The notes: generated by a model from the letters alone, not told the origin. 64,000 nt of DNA from Paludibaculum fermentans (GCF_015277775.1 NZ_CP063849.1:8323501-8387500), one strand, 5' to 3'; positions 1 through 10,295 are shown, counted from the stretch's first letter. Translations and numbers: made by a program.

Positions 1-556
1 AGTAGTCGTCATGGTCGAGGAGCACATGCGCCTTCACTCCGCCTTTGGCGCGACGGTACTTCGCCCAGGGAAACAGGTTCAGGCACAGCGTAATGGTGGT
101 CGAGTCCAGGCTGAGCAGCTTGTTTTTGAAACGGAACTTGTGTTTGCGCTGGCCGAGGGCCCCACTGTCGCGGAAGCGGGCCAGCGAGGTCCAGAAGAGA
201 TCCTCGAACAGGGCGGCAGGCCGGTGTTCGTTGGCATAGGAAAGGGTGGAACGGCAGGGTGCTTTGGCGATGCCGAGGTGCACGAGTTTGCCGAGGCAGC
301 AACTGAGTCCATTGCAGATTTCGCGTAGGGAGTCGGCGCGGCCCAGTTGGCAGAAGAGCATGGAAACGAACTGGGTCCAGCAGGTGAAGCCCTTGGCGGA
401 GCGTTCGGCGCCGTGCTTCTTGACGAGAGCGGCGAACTCGTTGCGGGGGAAGTGGTGCAGCAGTTGATTGAAGAGACTGGCGGCTTGTAGGATTGTCTTG
501 CCCTCCTTGGGTGTGGTGTGCGGCGCGGTCCCGGTGAGAAAACGAAACTGCGCCAA
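1..556 (-). mobile_element. IS4-type transposase, N-terminal part, cut by the window edge
   Basis: The minus frame is open from a TTG codon at 556 (preceded in frame by a TAG) to the left edge of the window. The first ~110 residues resemble the N-terminal DUF4372-like domain of IS4 transposases: a helix with FTCWTQFVSMLFCQL, then LREICNGL and the STLSYANEHRPAALFEDLF stretch. The beginning of the DDE nuclease follows as LLSLDSTTI, with the first catalytic Asp. The remaining acidic residues would lie outside the window, so I cannot tell whether the element is intact. No ATG or GTG start is available, so the TTG is a guess; an AGGAGG about 30 codons downstream of it could mark a later start. I could not identify the right terminal inverted repeat with confidence. 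Confidence 0.75.
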
Positions 557-695
557 CGCCTAATTGTAGGAGGGCACCCCTCTCAGCCGTCCAACCGGGC
601 CGGGTTCGGGGCTGGCGGATTTATCTTGGACAAGAGTGCTTTAGCCTTTACGCGCCCGATATCGTCAAAGCCTATCCGCAACTGTTTAATAACCA

Positions 696-1280
696 TTGGC
701 GGAAGTTCTGGGGGATACAGTGAAAAATCTCTGTTGGAGTAGCGGCCTGAGCCATTTTCGAGTATGGTTGGACGAACCATCTGGAGCAGGCTGTGAGATG
801 GCCTCAGTTTGCCAGCGCAGACTATTCCCCGCCGCGGGGACTGGAACGCGACGGCGTCTGAGTGTCGTCGAAGCCTTTATTTCCTTTGGCCCAACGGCGT
901 TGTACGGCTTGGTGGGGCTACGCTTTGACGTGGCCGTGAGCCACGATCTGGTGGTTGAGGTGTGCCGGTGCCTGGAACCACCGAGGCCCTTCGCGTCCAT
1001 AGCCGGTGGACGGGATCAAGTGACCGCCGGATTGCCCAACGAATTCTGTCTACCCGTAATCGAAGGGATCGAATCTGAGGTGTCGGCATCTGGTTTGGTT
1101 CCTTCAGGGCGGCTCTGGGTTTCGGACGCAGCTACTGGAGCTGTTGGCTCCTGCGATCTCATCATGAATGTCTTGGCGAGAACTGCGTTTAGGCTCTTGG
1201 TTGCCGAGCCACTGACGGACGAGGAGGTTCGCGCTCTCGTCGAGACCGTTGTTCTAAGCGGTGTCGGGCAGAACGGTTGA
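696..1280 (+). CDS. hypothetical protein
   Basis: An open frame of up to 194 codons with protein-like composition: hydrophobic strands such as ALYGLVGLRFDVAVSHD alternate with acidic helical segments, for example PLTDEEVRALVETVV near the end. I do not recognise the family. The 5' end is uncertain: the first start is a TTG at 696, and an in-frame ATG at 798 is a better initiator, but neither has a clear ribosome binding site. The gene sits between an IS4-type transposase and IS66/IS1182 remnants, so it may be cargo or a stranded fragment. No signal peptide or membrane segment is visible. Confidence 0.4.
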   Translation: MAEVLGDTVKNLCWSSGLSHFRVWLDEPSGAGCEMASVCQRRLFPAAGTGTRRRLSVVEAFISFGPTALYGLVGLRFDVAVSHDLVVEVCRCLEPPRPFASIAGGRDQVTAGLPNEFCLPVIEGIESEVSASGLVPSGRLWVSDAATGAVGSCDLIMNVLARTAFRLLVAEPLTDEEVRALVETVVLSGVGQNG

Positions 1281-1367
1281 TGCATAGGCCTCCAAGTAGC
1301 ATGCGTTTGCGAAGACCGACATTGGGTGAGCATTCCGTAAACCCCAGGCCTTGCGACTCGGCAGACT

Positions 1368-1558
1368 CTATTTCGGCTGACCCTCCGGCGACGCTGTCTG
1401 CCGCCGCTTCCATTCATCCGGCAGCCACTCGGTCAAGTCGCTGAGCCGCACCGACGGCAGGTTCATCAGCAACTGCGTCAGGTACAGTTGCGGATCCACG
1501 TCGTGGCGGCGGCAGGTACTCATCAGTCTTGCCTGAATCGCTGCCGTCTTTCCTCCGC
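1368..1558 (-). pseudogene. IS66-family transposase, C-terminal remnant
   Basis: The minus strand encodes about 60 residues ending at a TAG at 1368-1370. They match the C-terminus of IS66-type transposases as I know it: GGKTAAIQARLMSTC, then a DPQLYLTQLLMNLPS segment and WLPDEWKRRQ at the tail. The rest of the transposase is absent. Homology stops at the glycine-rich turn near 1555, exactly where a different transposase fragment begins on the opposite strand. The frame continues open to 2705 on the minus strand, but that part is antisense to the TPR gene and is not real coding sequence. This is a dead remnant left by nested insertion and deletion. Confidence 0.7.
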
Positions 1559-1561
1559 GCG

Positions 1562-1750
1562 GAGAGGAAGACCGCGCGTTTGGTCCGGACCGGCGAGGCG
1601 ACGAATTACCGGAGGAACCGGCGACAGCGCAGCAGCAGTTGGCCTTGATTCGCGCTGCGACGAAGGAACTGGACCCAGAGGCCCGACAACGTGCCGAACA
1701 GGCCGCGCAAGAGAAGGGAGCGCAGCGTGGCAAGGAGAAGGACGAATCAC
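1562..1750 (+). pseudogene. IS1182-type transposase, internal remnant
   Basis: In the plus frame from about 1562 the translation contains DRRGDELPEE, then a charged helical stretch (IRAATKELDPEARQRAEQAA), then a lysine-rich KEKDESQ. This is the pattern of the flexible linker between the N-terminal domain and the DDE domain in IS1182-type transposases. No start codon, N-terminal domain or catalytic domain remains, and after about 1750 the similarity ends just upstream of the TPR gene. It abuts the IS66 remnant on the other strand with almost no spacer. The family assignment is from memory of the linker pattern. Confidence 0.5.
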
Positions 1751-1829
1751 AGTGGAAGCGCTGGTACCCAGGTCGGAGCACTTGTGTTCCGAACTGGAGA
1801 GGCAGTTCGACGGGGATTACCATGAAGGC

Positions 1830-2774
1830 ATGCTCTGGCTGCGCGGAGTGATGTTGGCGTTGGTAGGGCTGGCGGTTTCGGCCGAGACCTTTGAAGTGCG
1901 CGGGCAACTGGTGCCTGCTGCTCGGGCTTCTGTTTCGCTGCATGGCGCGACTTCGCCGTTCCAGGCTTCCACGCTCAGCGATTCCTCGGGTCAGTTCAAA
2001 TTCACTAGAATCGAGGCGGGTTCGTATTCGCTGATCATCTTTGTTCCGGGGAGTGGAGAGACCCGGAAGACGATCGACATCGGTCCTAAGGTTGCGGGCA
2101 AGGGCCGGCGCGTGGAGCTGGCGGTGAAGCTCGACGAGGCGAAGATGACTCCGGACCGGAGCTCCGTGGTGTCGATGCGTGAGTTGGCGATTCCGGATTC
2201 CGCCCGGGCGGAGTATCTCCATGCCGCTAAGAAGCTGGGCCAGCGCGATGTGGACGGCGCCATTGCGCACCTGAAGCGGGCGGTGGAGATCGCTCCGCAG
2301 TTTGCTTCCGCCTGGAATCACCTCGGGACGATCGCCTATCAGACGCGACGATATAGCGACGCGGAGGGGTATTTCCGGAAGTCGCTGGAGGCGGATCCGC
2401 AGGCCTATGAGCCGCTGGTGAATCTGGGCGGAGTGCTGGTGACGCTGGGGCGGATGACCGAGGCGTGGAGCTTCAACCTGAATGCCGTGCTGCGGCGGCC
2501 GAACGATGCGCTGGCGCAGTCGCAGATGGGGATGACGTATTTTGGGCTGGGCAAGCTGGAGTTGGCGGAACGGTATCTGCTGGAGGCCCGGCGGCTGGAT
2601 GGCGGGCACTTCTCGCATCCGCAGTTGCTGCTGGCCGAGATCTACCTGCGGCGCGATGAGAAGCAGAAGGCGGCGGAGCAGTTGGAGGATTTCCTGCGGC
2701 ATCATCCGGATTGGCCGCAGGGCGAGGAGATGAAGCGGGGGATCTCGCGGTTGCGGGGGAGTCCGGGGGCTTGA
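1830..2774 (+). CDS. secreted TPR protein with an N-terminal carboxypeptidase-regulatory-like domain
   Basis: The protein (314 aa) starts with a short signal peptide (MLWLRGVMLALVGLAVSA). A ~90-residue beta domain follows, with the pattern of carboxypeptidase regulatory-like/SdrD-B folds (TFEVRGQLVP, SSGQFKFTRIEAGSYSLII). From about residue 125 it carries four to five tetratricopeptide repeats, for example AWNHLGTIAYQTRRYSDAEGYF and PLVNLGGVLVTLGRMTEAW. TPR repeats bind proteins, so it probably acts as an exported scaffold; no enzymatic motif is visible. The open frame extends upstream to 1488, but that part runs through transposase remnants, so the ATG at 1830 in front of the signal peptide is the sensible start. 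The native promoter may have been lost or replaced by the insertions upstream. Confidence 0.8.
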   Translation: MLWLRGVMLALVGLAVSAETFEVRGQLVPAARASVSLHGATSPFQASTLSDSSGQFKFTRIEAGSYSLIIFVPGSGETRKTIDIGPKVAGKGRRVELAVKLDEAKMTPDRSSVVSMRELAIPDSARAEYLHAAKKLGQRDVDGAIAHLKRAVEIAPQFASAWNHLGTIAYQTRRYSDAEGYFRKSLEADPQAYEPLVNLGGVLVTLGRMTEAWSFNLNAVLRRPNDALAQSQMGMTYFGLGKLELAERYLLEARRLDGGHFSHPQLLLAEIYLRRDEKQKAAEQLEDFLRHHPDWPQGEEMKRGISRLRGSPGA

Positions 2775-2833
2775 GCCGGTTCAGCCGCCCGCCTTCGACT
2801 GGCTGTTGAATTGCTTGTTTGGCGCGTCCGGGG

Positions 2834-2926
2834 GTGGGGTCTGGGGACCCCATGCGGACCAGGGGGCGCCGTCCTGTTGATGGGGTATTTTGCGATGCCG
2901 GGAGAGTCAGGCGGGTTGTGGGCTGT
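2834..2926 (+). repeat. ~95-bp palindrome-containing repeat, copy 1
   Basis: First of three direct copies. It begins with GTGGGGTC and its inverted partner GACCCCA, continues through a CCAGGGGGCGCCGTCCTGTTG block and ends with the GATGCCGGGAGAGTCAGG block. In this copy the palindrome is slightly eroded and a few bases differ from copies 2 and 3. It lies directly downstream of the TPR gene. Confidence 0.8.
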
Positions 2927-2971
2927 GGAGTTGACGGCCGATGGCGGAGAGCTTGATTGGTGCCTCCGTGT

Positions 2972-3066
2972 GTGGGGTCGGGGGACCCCACGCCGACCAG
3001 GGGGTCCGCCCTCCTGTTGTTGGGGTCTTTTGCGATGCCGGGAGAGTCAGGTGGGTTGCGGGGTGT
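2972..3066 (+). repeat. ~95-bp palindrome-containing repeat, copy 2
   Basis: Second copy of the same unit, 138 bp after the first. It abuts the inverted glycosidase fragment (left end at 3070), so the repeat marks one border of that duplication. It shares the block GATGCCGGGAGAGTCAGG with copy 1 and GCCGACCAGGGGGTCCGCC with copy 3. Confidence 0.85.
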
Positions 3067-3069
3067 GAA

Positions 3070-3521
3070 GATATACACGCTCGCCCCCACGTCTTCCCGC
3101 TCGAACTTCACGTCAGTCCCATTTACCATCACCGCCCGCGGAGCAAACCCCGCCGGCAGCAGCACCGGAACTCCGCCTTCTCGCCCGAGCCCGAATACTC
3201 GATCTCAATCGACGCCGGCTCCGCTGCCCACTTGTAGCTGAAGTACGCCTCCGACGCTCCATACCGCGCCGTCGCCCGCACTTTACGCCCGCCGCTGCCC
3301 AACGCGGCGAAATCTCCACCGCACGCATCTGGCCTTGCGGATCCCGGATGCCCGCCAGTCCTTCCACCAGCGCGTCAACCCACTGCGCCATGCCCCACCC
3401 CGCGTAGTTCACCTCATTCGTCGTGCGGTAGCCCGGAGTCCCATCGGGAAAATACCAGACCTGCGCGCCCCCGGTCCGCCGCAGATGATCCGCATACTGC
3501 CGCATCAGCTCGACGCCATAC
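3070..3521 (-). pseudogene. inverted, frameshifted copy of the 3' part of the glycosidase gene at 15082-16956
   Basis: Read on the minus strand, this segment matches 16446-16902 base for base by eye, apart from two small deletions: 4 nt in the AAAGGAAGTG stretch and 1 nt in a GGG run. Both break the frame. The copy begins inside the codons for YGVELMRQ and stops inside the codons for the final beta strand, so it lacks the start, the likely catalytic region and the native stop. It is flanked by copies 2 and 3 of the ~95-bp repeat. The near-perfect identity means the duplication is recent, or that it is kept uniform by gene conversion. Confidence 0.9.
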
Positions 3522-3572
3522 TGGCGGCTGATCGCTGACGGCTGATCTCTGACGGATGACAGCTTGCCGCGT

Positions 3573-3666
3573 GTGGGGTCTGGGGACCCCACGCCGACCA
3601 GGGGGTCCGCCGTCCCAATGTTGGGGTCTTCTGCGGTGCCGGGAGAGGCAGGTGGGTTGCGGGCTG
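3573..3666 (+). repeat. ~95-bp palindrome-containing repeat, copy 3
   Basis: Third copy, in the same orientation as the other two. Its leading palindrome is perfect: GTGGGGTC, four bases, GACCCCAC at 3573-3592. It lies between the glycosidase fragment and the 3' end of the sulfatase gene. Between the fragment and this repeat is a short run with repeated CTGACGG/CTGATC words. Confidence 0.85.
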
Positions 3667-3724
3667 TCAAGCTGAGTGCTGATCGCGGATCTCTGACGGC
3701 TGAAGCTCTCCTGGTCGCGAAAGT

Positions 3725-5086
3725 TCACTGCGGGTGTTCCCTGAGGTACTCGTCCACGCTGTAATACGTCTTGTCCTTGTACAGACGTCCGGCGTCTTCC
3801 ACGGGGGCGGTCCAGTTGTACTTCCACGCGTCGCCGGTGCGGCGCATCCAGGCTTCCAGTTGGGATTCGAGGGACTGGCGGAGTTTGGCGGCGGCTGGGT
3901 CCGCGGCCAGGTTGTGCTCCTCGCTCGGATCCTCCTTCAGGTCGTAGAGCACCCACGGTTTGTCTTCGAAGCGCGCGTATTTATAGCGATCGGTGCGCAG
4001 GCCGCGCCAGCCGGCGGGGGTCTGGTCTCCGGCATAGGGGCCGAAGATCTGGAGGAACGCGGAATCGGAGGCGCGGCGGCTCTGGCCGGCGACGAGGGCG
4101 GAGAGGTCGGCGCCCTGCATCGTCGCGGGCACCGGGACTCCGCAGAGGCTCAGCAGCGTGGGTGCGTAGTCGACGTGGGACAGGAGAGCTTCCTCACTGC
4201 GGCCCGGCTTGATGCGGCGGGGGTAGCGGAAGATGCCGGGGACGCGGATCGACTCCTCCCAGGGTTTGCGCTTCAGCTTCGCTCCATGGGTGCCGAGCAT
4301 GTCGCCGTGATCGGAGGAGAAGAGCACGATGGTGTCTTCGGCCAGGCCGAGGTCGCTGAGGGAGCGGGTGAGGCGGGCGATCTGGTCGTCGATGGCCGTG
4401 ATGGCGGCGTAGTAGGCGTTCAGCGGCTTCGGCACGTTGTCGTAGCGGCGCATGTACGACTCAGGCGCTCCGTAGGGGTCGTGCGGCGGCCCCATGAAAA
4501 CGGAGAGGAAGAAGGGGCGTGTGTCGCGCTTGGTGGTTTCCAGGAACTCGAGGGCGAGGTCGGTCCAACCTTCGGGCTCGAAGCCGCGCACGGGCAGGGG
4601 CTGCGGAGTGTCGCGGAAGTAGGTGTTCTTGAAGTGCTCGTGCGAACACTCGTTGGCGGCCCAGAAGTCGTAACCGTGACGGCGCGGGCCGGGCGGGACG
4701 AAGCCGGGCAGGCGGGGTCCGCCGTCGAGGTGCCACTTGCCGACGAAGCCGGTGCGGTAGCCGTGCTGCTTCAGCAGGCCGGGCAGGGTGACGGAGGATT
4801 CGCGCAAGCGCAGGTCGTTGGCCACCATGCCGTTCTTGTGGCAGTACTGGCCGGTGAGGAAGATGGCTCGGGCGGGACAGCAGACGGGCGTGTTGGCGAT
4901 GGTGTTGCGGAAGGTGACGCCCTCGCCGGCCAGGCGGTCGATGTTGGGGGTCTGGACCACGGTGTTGCCCATGCAGCCCAGGGCCTGGGCCCGGAGCTGG
5001 TCCGGCAGGACGAAGAGGATGTTGGGGCGGCGCGGGCGCTGAAAGGCGGCGGCGGAGGAGGCGACGAACTGGCGGCGGGAGAGCAT
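3725..5086 (-). CDS. sulfatase (arylsulfatase/choline-sulfatase-like)
   Basis: A 453-residue type I sulfatase. The N-terminus MLSRRQFVASSAAAF looks like a Tat-type export signal (SRRQF). The metal-binding strand PNILFVLPDQLRAQ follows. The signature P-V-C-C-P-A-R lies at residues 67-73: Cys69 would be converted to formylglycine by the sulfatase-maturing system, and Arg73 completes the C-x-P-x-R motif. Further on are FLSVFMGPPHDPY and the metal-site segment FSSDHGDMLGTHG. The gene probably cleaves sulfate esters from carbohydrates outside the cytoplasm; the substrate cannot be read from sequence. The frame extends 48 codons upstream, but the ATG at 5086 directly precedes the signal sequence. 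It is a single gene, separated by a hairpin region from the operon upstream. Confidence 0.9.
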   Translation of the reverse strand: MLSRRQFVASSAAAFQRPRRPNILFVLPDQLRAQALGCMGNTVVQTPNIDRLAGEGVTFRNTIANTPVCCPARAIFLTGQYCHKNGMVANDLRLRESSVTLPGLLKQHGYRTGFVGKWHLDGGPRLPGFVPPGPRRHGYDFWAANECSHEHFKNTYFRDTPQPLPVRGFEPEGWTDLALEFLETTKRDTRPFFLSVFMGPPHDPYGAPESYMRRYDNVPKPLNAYYAAITAIDDQIARLTRSLSDLGLAEDTIVLFSSDHGDMLGTHGAKLKRKPWEESIRVPGIFRYPRRIKPGRSEEALLSHVDYAPTLLSLCGVPVPATMQGADLSALVAGQSRRASDSAFLQIFGPYAGDQTPAGWRGLRTDRYKYARFEDKPWVLYDLKEDPSEEHNLAADPAAAKLRQSLESQLEAWMRRTGDAWKYNWTAPVEDAGRLYKDKTYYSVDEYLREHPQ

Positions 5087-5176
5087 GGGTCCGTAGATGG
5101 CGATGAGTGTATCATCCGACACCATTACACGAACGGGCCCTATGCCAAGCAGGGCCCTAGGCCACGAAGGACCCGA

Positions 5177-5220
5177 TGCCACGAACGGCAGGGCAGTGTT
5201 ATCCCCTGCCGTTCGTGGCA
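5177..5220 (-). terminator. 17-bp perfect hairpin downstream of the aminotransferase operon
   Basis: TGCCACGAACGGCAGGG at 5177-5193 pairs without mismatch with 5204-5220 across a 10-nt loop. It lies 23 bp beyond the stop of the last operon gene and about 90 bp before the sulfatase start. There is no T tract, so it may be a processing or 3'-protecting stem rather than a classic intrinsic terminator. A second small palindrome, GGGCCC-N11-GGGCCC, lies at about 5135-5157. Confidence 0.55.
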
Positions 5221-5243
5221 CCCCCAACACAGATCGTGAATTG

Positions 5244-6177
5244 TCAGACAGCCATCAGGGCCTGATAAGCCGGGTGCAGCCAGGCGTGATAGTCGGCGAT
5301 GCGGCCGCGCGTGGCTTGCGTGTAGAGCTCGCGGATGTGGCCGGTGACAAAGCCGATGTTGCCGCAACCGACAGTGCGGTGATCCACCATGGTGATGGGC
5401 GCTACCTCGACGGCGGTGCCGGTGAAGAAGAGCTCGTCGGCGATGTAGAGTTCACTGCGGTCGATGGAGCGCTCGATGACGTCCAAGTGCATTTCGCGGC
5501 GGGCGAGCGTGATGACGGAGTCGCGCACCAGCCCCTCGAGGATGTTGTCCGAGGGAGGCGGCGTGATGAGCTTGCCGTGGCGCACCATGAAGATGTTGCA
5601 GGTGGAGCCTTCGGCCACATGGCCATTCTGGTTGAGCAGGATCGCTTCGTCGTAGCCGTGGTAGTGGGCTTCGGTGGTGGCGAGGACACTGTTCACATAG
5701 GCTCCGCAGATCTTGCCACGGGCCGGCAGCGCCTGGTCTTCCACCCGGCGCCACGAGGCGACTCCGGCATGGAGGCCTTTCGAGCTGTCGATGTAGACGC
5801 CGAAGGGGATGGCGGCGATGGCGAAGCTGTGCTGCCCATCCGGCCTCACGCCGACACGGGCGGAAGACATGTAGGAGAGCGGGCGGACGTAGATATCAGT
5901 CTTGAAGTTGTTGCGGCGGACGAGCTCGGCCGTGATCTCGGTGAGCTCCTCGGCGCTCTTGGGCGGGTCGATCTCCAGGATGCGGCAGTTCGCCTTCCAG
6001 CGGTGATAGTGGTCCTCGCAGCGGACCAGGAAGAGCTCCTCTTCCTCAGGCACCCAGTAGCCGCGGATGCCTTCGAAGACGCCGGTGCCGTAGTTCAGGC
6101 CGTGCGTCAGGATATTCACGTTGGCGTCGCGCAGCGGGACGAACTGATTGTTGAAATAGATGAGGACGTCTTGGTTG

Positions 6178-6185
<8 letters not shown>
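5244..6185 (-). CDS. ilvE: branched-chain amino acid aminotransferase
   Basis: A 313-residue class IV (fold type IV) PLP aminotransferase. The N-terminal domain has THGLNYGTGVFEGIRGY. The PLP lysine is Lys158 in ARGKICGAYVNS, and the cofactor loop E-G-S-T-x-N-I-F starts at Glu192. It transfers amino groups between leucine, isoleucine or valine and 2-oxoglutarate. It is the last gene of a five-gene minus-strand operon, and its start overlaps the stop of the oxidoreductase beta-gamma gene by 8 bp. That coupling suggests it supplies or consumes branched-chain 2-oxo acids for the oxidoreductase. Length and motifs are normal for the family; it could also act in ordinary leucine, isoleucine and valine synthesis. 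Confidence 0.92.
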
Positions 6186-7606
<1,421 letters not shown>

Positions 7607-7614
<8 letters not shown>

Positions 7615-8650
7615 GGGCGAAAACCTCCTCCACAATCTCTTCGGCGGTGGGAATGTTGCCGCCGCAGCGGCCGTAGAACTCGACGGACCGGCGGCCCTCG
7701 ACGGCGAGGCGGACGTCTTCCACCATCTGGCCCGTGCTCATCTCGACCACGAAGAACTGGTGGGCCTGCCCGGCCAGGCGGCGCAGTTCCAGCGTGGGGA
7801 AGGGGTACAGCGTGATGGGACGCAGCAGGCCTGCCCTGATGCCCTGGACGCGCAGCTTTTCGACGACTGATTTGAGGATGCGGGCCACGATGCCGTAGCC
7901 GACGAAGACGAGCTCCGCGTCGTCCGTGCGGTAATTCTCCCAGCGGGTCTCCTCGATGTGGGCGCGTTTGTACTTCGCGTCGAGCTTGAGGACGTGCTTT
8001 TCGAGATCGTCCGGCTGGAGGTAGATGGACGAGATCAGGTTGGGGCGTGTGGCGGCGGTTCCATCGACTGCCCAATCGGGCGTGCGCGGCGCGCGGGGCG
8101 TGGTGGGGAATTCCACCGGCTCCATCATCTGGCCCAGGCAGCCGTCGGCGAGGACGATCACCGGGTTGCGGTATTTGTCGGCCAGGTCGAAGCCGAGGAA
8201 CGTGAGGTCGCACATCTCCTGGGCGGAGGCGGGCGCCAGGACCAGGGCGTGGTAGCAGCCGTGGCCGCCGCCTTTCACGGCCTGGAAGTAGTCGGACTGT
8301 TCGGGCGCGATGTTGCCCAGGCCCGGTCCGCCGCGCATGATGTTGGCGATGACGCAGGGCAGCTCGGCTCCGGCGATGTAGCTGATGCCTTCGCACATGA
8401 GGCTCATGCCGGGGCCGCTGGAGGCGGTCATGGTGCGGACGCCGGCTGAGGCACCGCCATAGACCATGTTGATGGCGGCCACTTCGCTCTCCGCCTGGAG
8501 AAAGACGCCGCCGGCTTGCGGGAGATAGACCGCGGCCGATTCCGCGATCTCATTGGCGGGGGTGATGGGGTAGCCGTAGAACGCGCGGCAACCGGCCAGG
8601 ACGGCGCCCTTGACCAGGGCTTCATTGCCTTTGATGAGTTGCTTGGGCAT
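7607..8650 (-). CDS. 2-oxoacid:ferredoxin oxidoreductase alpha subunit
   Basis: A 347-residue pyrimidine-binding subunit of the VorB/KorA type. It has [12 protein letters not shown] at 26-37, the [17 protein letters not shown] stretch carrying the conserved Glu, and [12 protein letters not shown]. It works as a heteromer with the fused beta-gamma protein and the small ferredoxin encoded next to it. Its length matches KorA/VorB proteins that lack a fused gamma domain, consistent with gamma being attached to beta here. Spacing is 19 bp from the ferredoxin gene, with an overlap into the beta-gamma gene. Substrate specificity cannot be decided from sequence alone. Confidence 0.9.
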
Positions 8651-8669
8651 GAGGAGCTCTCCAGGGGGA

Positions 8670-8918
8670 CTAATCGATTGCCTTGAAGACGCGGATGGCG
8701 CCCGGCTCGGGGCAGGCGTAGAAGCAGAGGCCGCAGCCGTTGCAGGGCTGGTCCTCGTTGGTGGCCGGATGGTAGCCGTAGCGGTTGAGCTGCGGCGACA
8801 GGCTCAGCACTTTCTGCACGCAGGCCGCGACGCACAGGCCGCAACCCTTGCACTCTTCCGTGTCGATCTCGACATAACCCTTGATGTCGATGGTTTCTTC
8901 AATGGTGCAGGCAGGCAT
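8670..8918 (-). CDS. 2x[4Fe-4S] ferredoxin subunit of the oxidoreductase (VorD/KorD type)
   Basis: An 82-residue protein with two four-cysteine clusters: Cys23, 26, 29 and 33 ([11 protein letters not shown]) and Cys59, 62, 65 and 69 ([12 protein letters not shown]). The first cluster is followed by Val where bacterial ferredoxins usually have Pro; the second keeps the Pro. It should carry electrons between the TPP subunit and free ferredoxin. It lies 12 bp after the CoA-transferase gene and 19 bp before the alpha subunit, so the complex and the CoA-transferase are co-expressed. Confidence 0.9.
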   Translation of the reverse strand: MPACTIEETIDIKGYVEIDTEECKGCGLCVAACVQKVLSLSPQLNRYGYHPATNEDQPCNGCGLCFYACPEPGAIRVFKAID

Positions 8919-8930
8919 GGATGGGACTCC

Positions 8931-10295
8931 TCAGAAAACAGGGACCAACTTGGGCCGCATGTAACGGGCCTGATAGGCGTACTCCGTGAGCATGTCGCGG
9001 AACGAAGGATGAGCCACGCGGATGAGTTCGACGGCGCGTTCACTCAGCGTTTTGCCGTGCAGATAGGCGACGCCGAATTCGGTGACGATGTAATGGACAT
9101 CTCCGCGGGTAGTGACCACGCCGGCACCCGGATCGAGCATCGGGGCGATGCGCGAGACCGTGCCGCGGCAGGCCGTAGCGGGCAGGGCGATGATGGGGCG
9201 GCCTCCCTCGCTGTGGGCGGCGCCGCGGATGAAATCCAACTGGCCGCCAAAGCCGCTGTAGAGGCGGGTGCCGATCGAATCGGAGCAGACCTGCCCCGTG
9301 ATGTCGACCTGCAGGGCCGAATTGATGGCCACCATTTTGCGGTTCTGGCTGATGACGAACGGGTCGTTGACGTATTTGATGGGATGGAACTCGAACAGCG
9401 GGTTGTCGTCGATGAAGTCGAAGAGGCGGCGCGTGCCGAGGACGAAGCCGGCTACCAGCTTGCCGATGTGAATCGACTTGGCGGCTCCGTTCAGGACGCC
9501 CTTTTCGATGAGCGGGATCACGCCGTCAGAGAACATCTCGGTGTGCAGGCCCAGGTCGCGGTGGTCTACCAGGCGGTTGAGGACGGCGTCGGGCACTGCG
9601 CCGATGCCCAGTTGCAGCGTGGCGCCGTTGGGAATGAGGGACGCGACATTGTCGGCGATGCGGAGCTGGATCTCGTCGGCGGGTTCCATGTGGAGCTCCG
9701 GCAGCGGGTGATCCACTTCCACGATGCGGTCGACCTCTGAGACATGGATGAAGGTCTGCCCCAGGGTGCGGGGCATGTTCGGATTCACTTCGGCGATGAC
9801 GCGGCGGGCATGGCGGGCGGCGGTGAGGGAACAGTCGACGCCGGTGCCGAAGCTCATGTAACCGTACTTGTCGGGCGGAGAGAGCTGGAGGAGGCAGAAG
9901 TCCAGGGGGCGTTCGCCGGATTCGAAGAGGCCTTCGATTTCGTGCAGGAAGATGGGCAGGTAGTCCGCGCGGCCGTCGCGAATGGCATCCCGGACGTTGT
10001 CGCCGATGAACATGGCCACGGTGCGGAAGGAGCCTTCGTACTGCGGATGGGAGTAGTCCGCGCAGCCGAGCGTCTTCATGTGGATCATCTCGACGTCTTC
10101 GAGTTCGGGCGCGCGGGCGATGAGGGCGTGGAGCAGGTCTTCCGGGGTGGCGCAACTGGCGTGGACATAGACGCGATCGCGGGAGCGGATCTCGCGCATG
10201 GCTTCGGCCGCGGTGGTCTTCTTTTGCAGGTATTCGTCGCGCCAGGACGCCTGTGCGTCAGGCCGGTTTCGGATTTGTGATTTTAATACCTGCAT
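8931..10295 (-). CDS. acetyl-CoA hydrolase/transferase-family CoA-transferase
   Basis: A 454-residue protein of the Cat1/4-hydroxybutyrate CoA-transferase family. The substrate-binding segment GIGAVPDAVLNRL is followed by LHTEMFSDG, in which Glu253 is the likely catalytic glutamate that carries the CoA thioester. A conserved GFGGQLDFIRGA lies near residue 355. It would move CoA between an acyl-CoA and a carboxylate such as acetate. As first gene of the operon with the oxidoreductase and aminotransferase, it could release or activate branched short-chain acids (isovalerate, isobutyrate, 2-methylbutyrate). That substrate assignment is inference from context. The ATG at 10295 is the only good start. 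Confidence 0.85.
   Translation of the reverse strand: MQVLKSQIRNRPDAQASWRDEYLQKKTTAAEAMREIRSRDRVYVHASCATPEDLLHALIARAPELEDVEMIHMKTLGCADYSHPQYEGSFRTVAMFIGDNVRDAIRDGRADYLPIFLHEIEGLFESGERPLDFCLLQLSPPDKYGYMSFGTGVDCSLTAARHARRVIAEVNPNMPRTLGQTFIHVSEVDRIVEVDHPLPELHMEPADEIQLRIADNVASLIPNGATLQLGIGAVPDAVLNRLVDHRDLGLHTEMFSDGVIPLIEKGVLNGAAKSIHIGKLVAGFVLGTRRLFDFIDDNPLFEFHPIKYVNDPFVISQNRKMVAINSALQVDITGQVCSDSIGTRLYSGFGGQLDFIRGAAHSEGGRPIIALPATACRGTVSRIAPMLDPGAGVVTTRGDVHYIVTEFGVAYLHGKTLSERAVELIRVAHPSFRDMLTEYAYQARYMRPKLVPVF

Noticed and set aside
1368-2705. 445-codon minus-strand open frame across the TPR gene
   Set aside because: Only its last ~60 codons match IS66 transposase; the rest is antisense to a protein with a signal peptide and clear TPR repeats and is Arg/Gln/Pro-biased.
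3734-5239. 501-codon plus-strand open frame opposite the sulfatase
   Set aside because: It mirrors the sulfatase codons, is Gly/Val/Glu-biased and has no recognisable motif, whereas the sulfatase has an intact active site.
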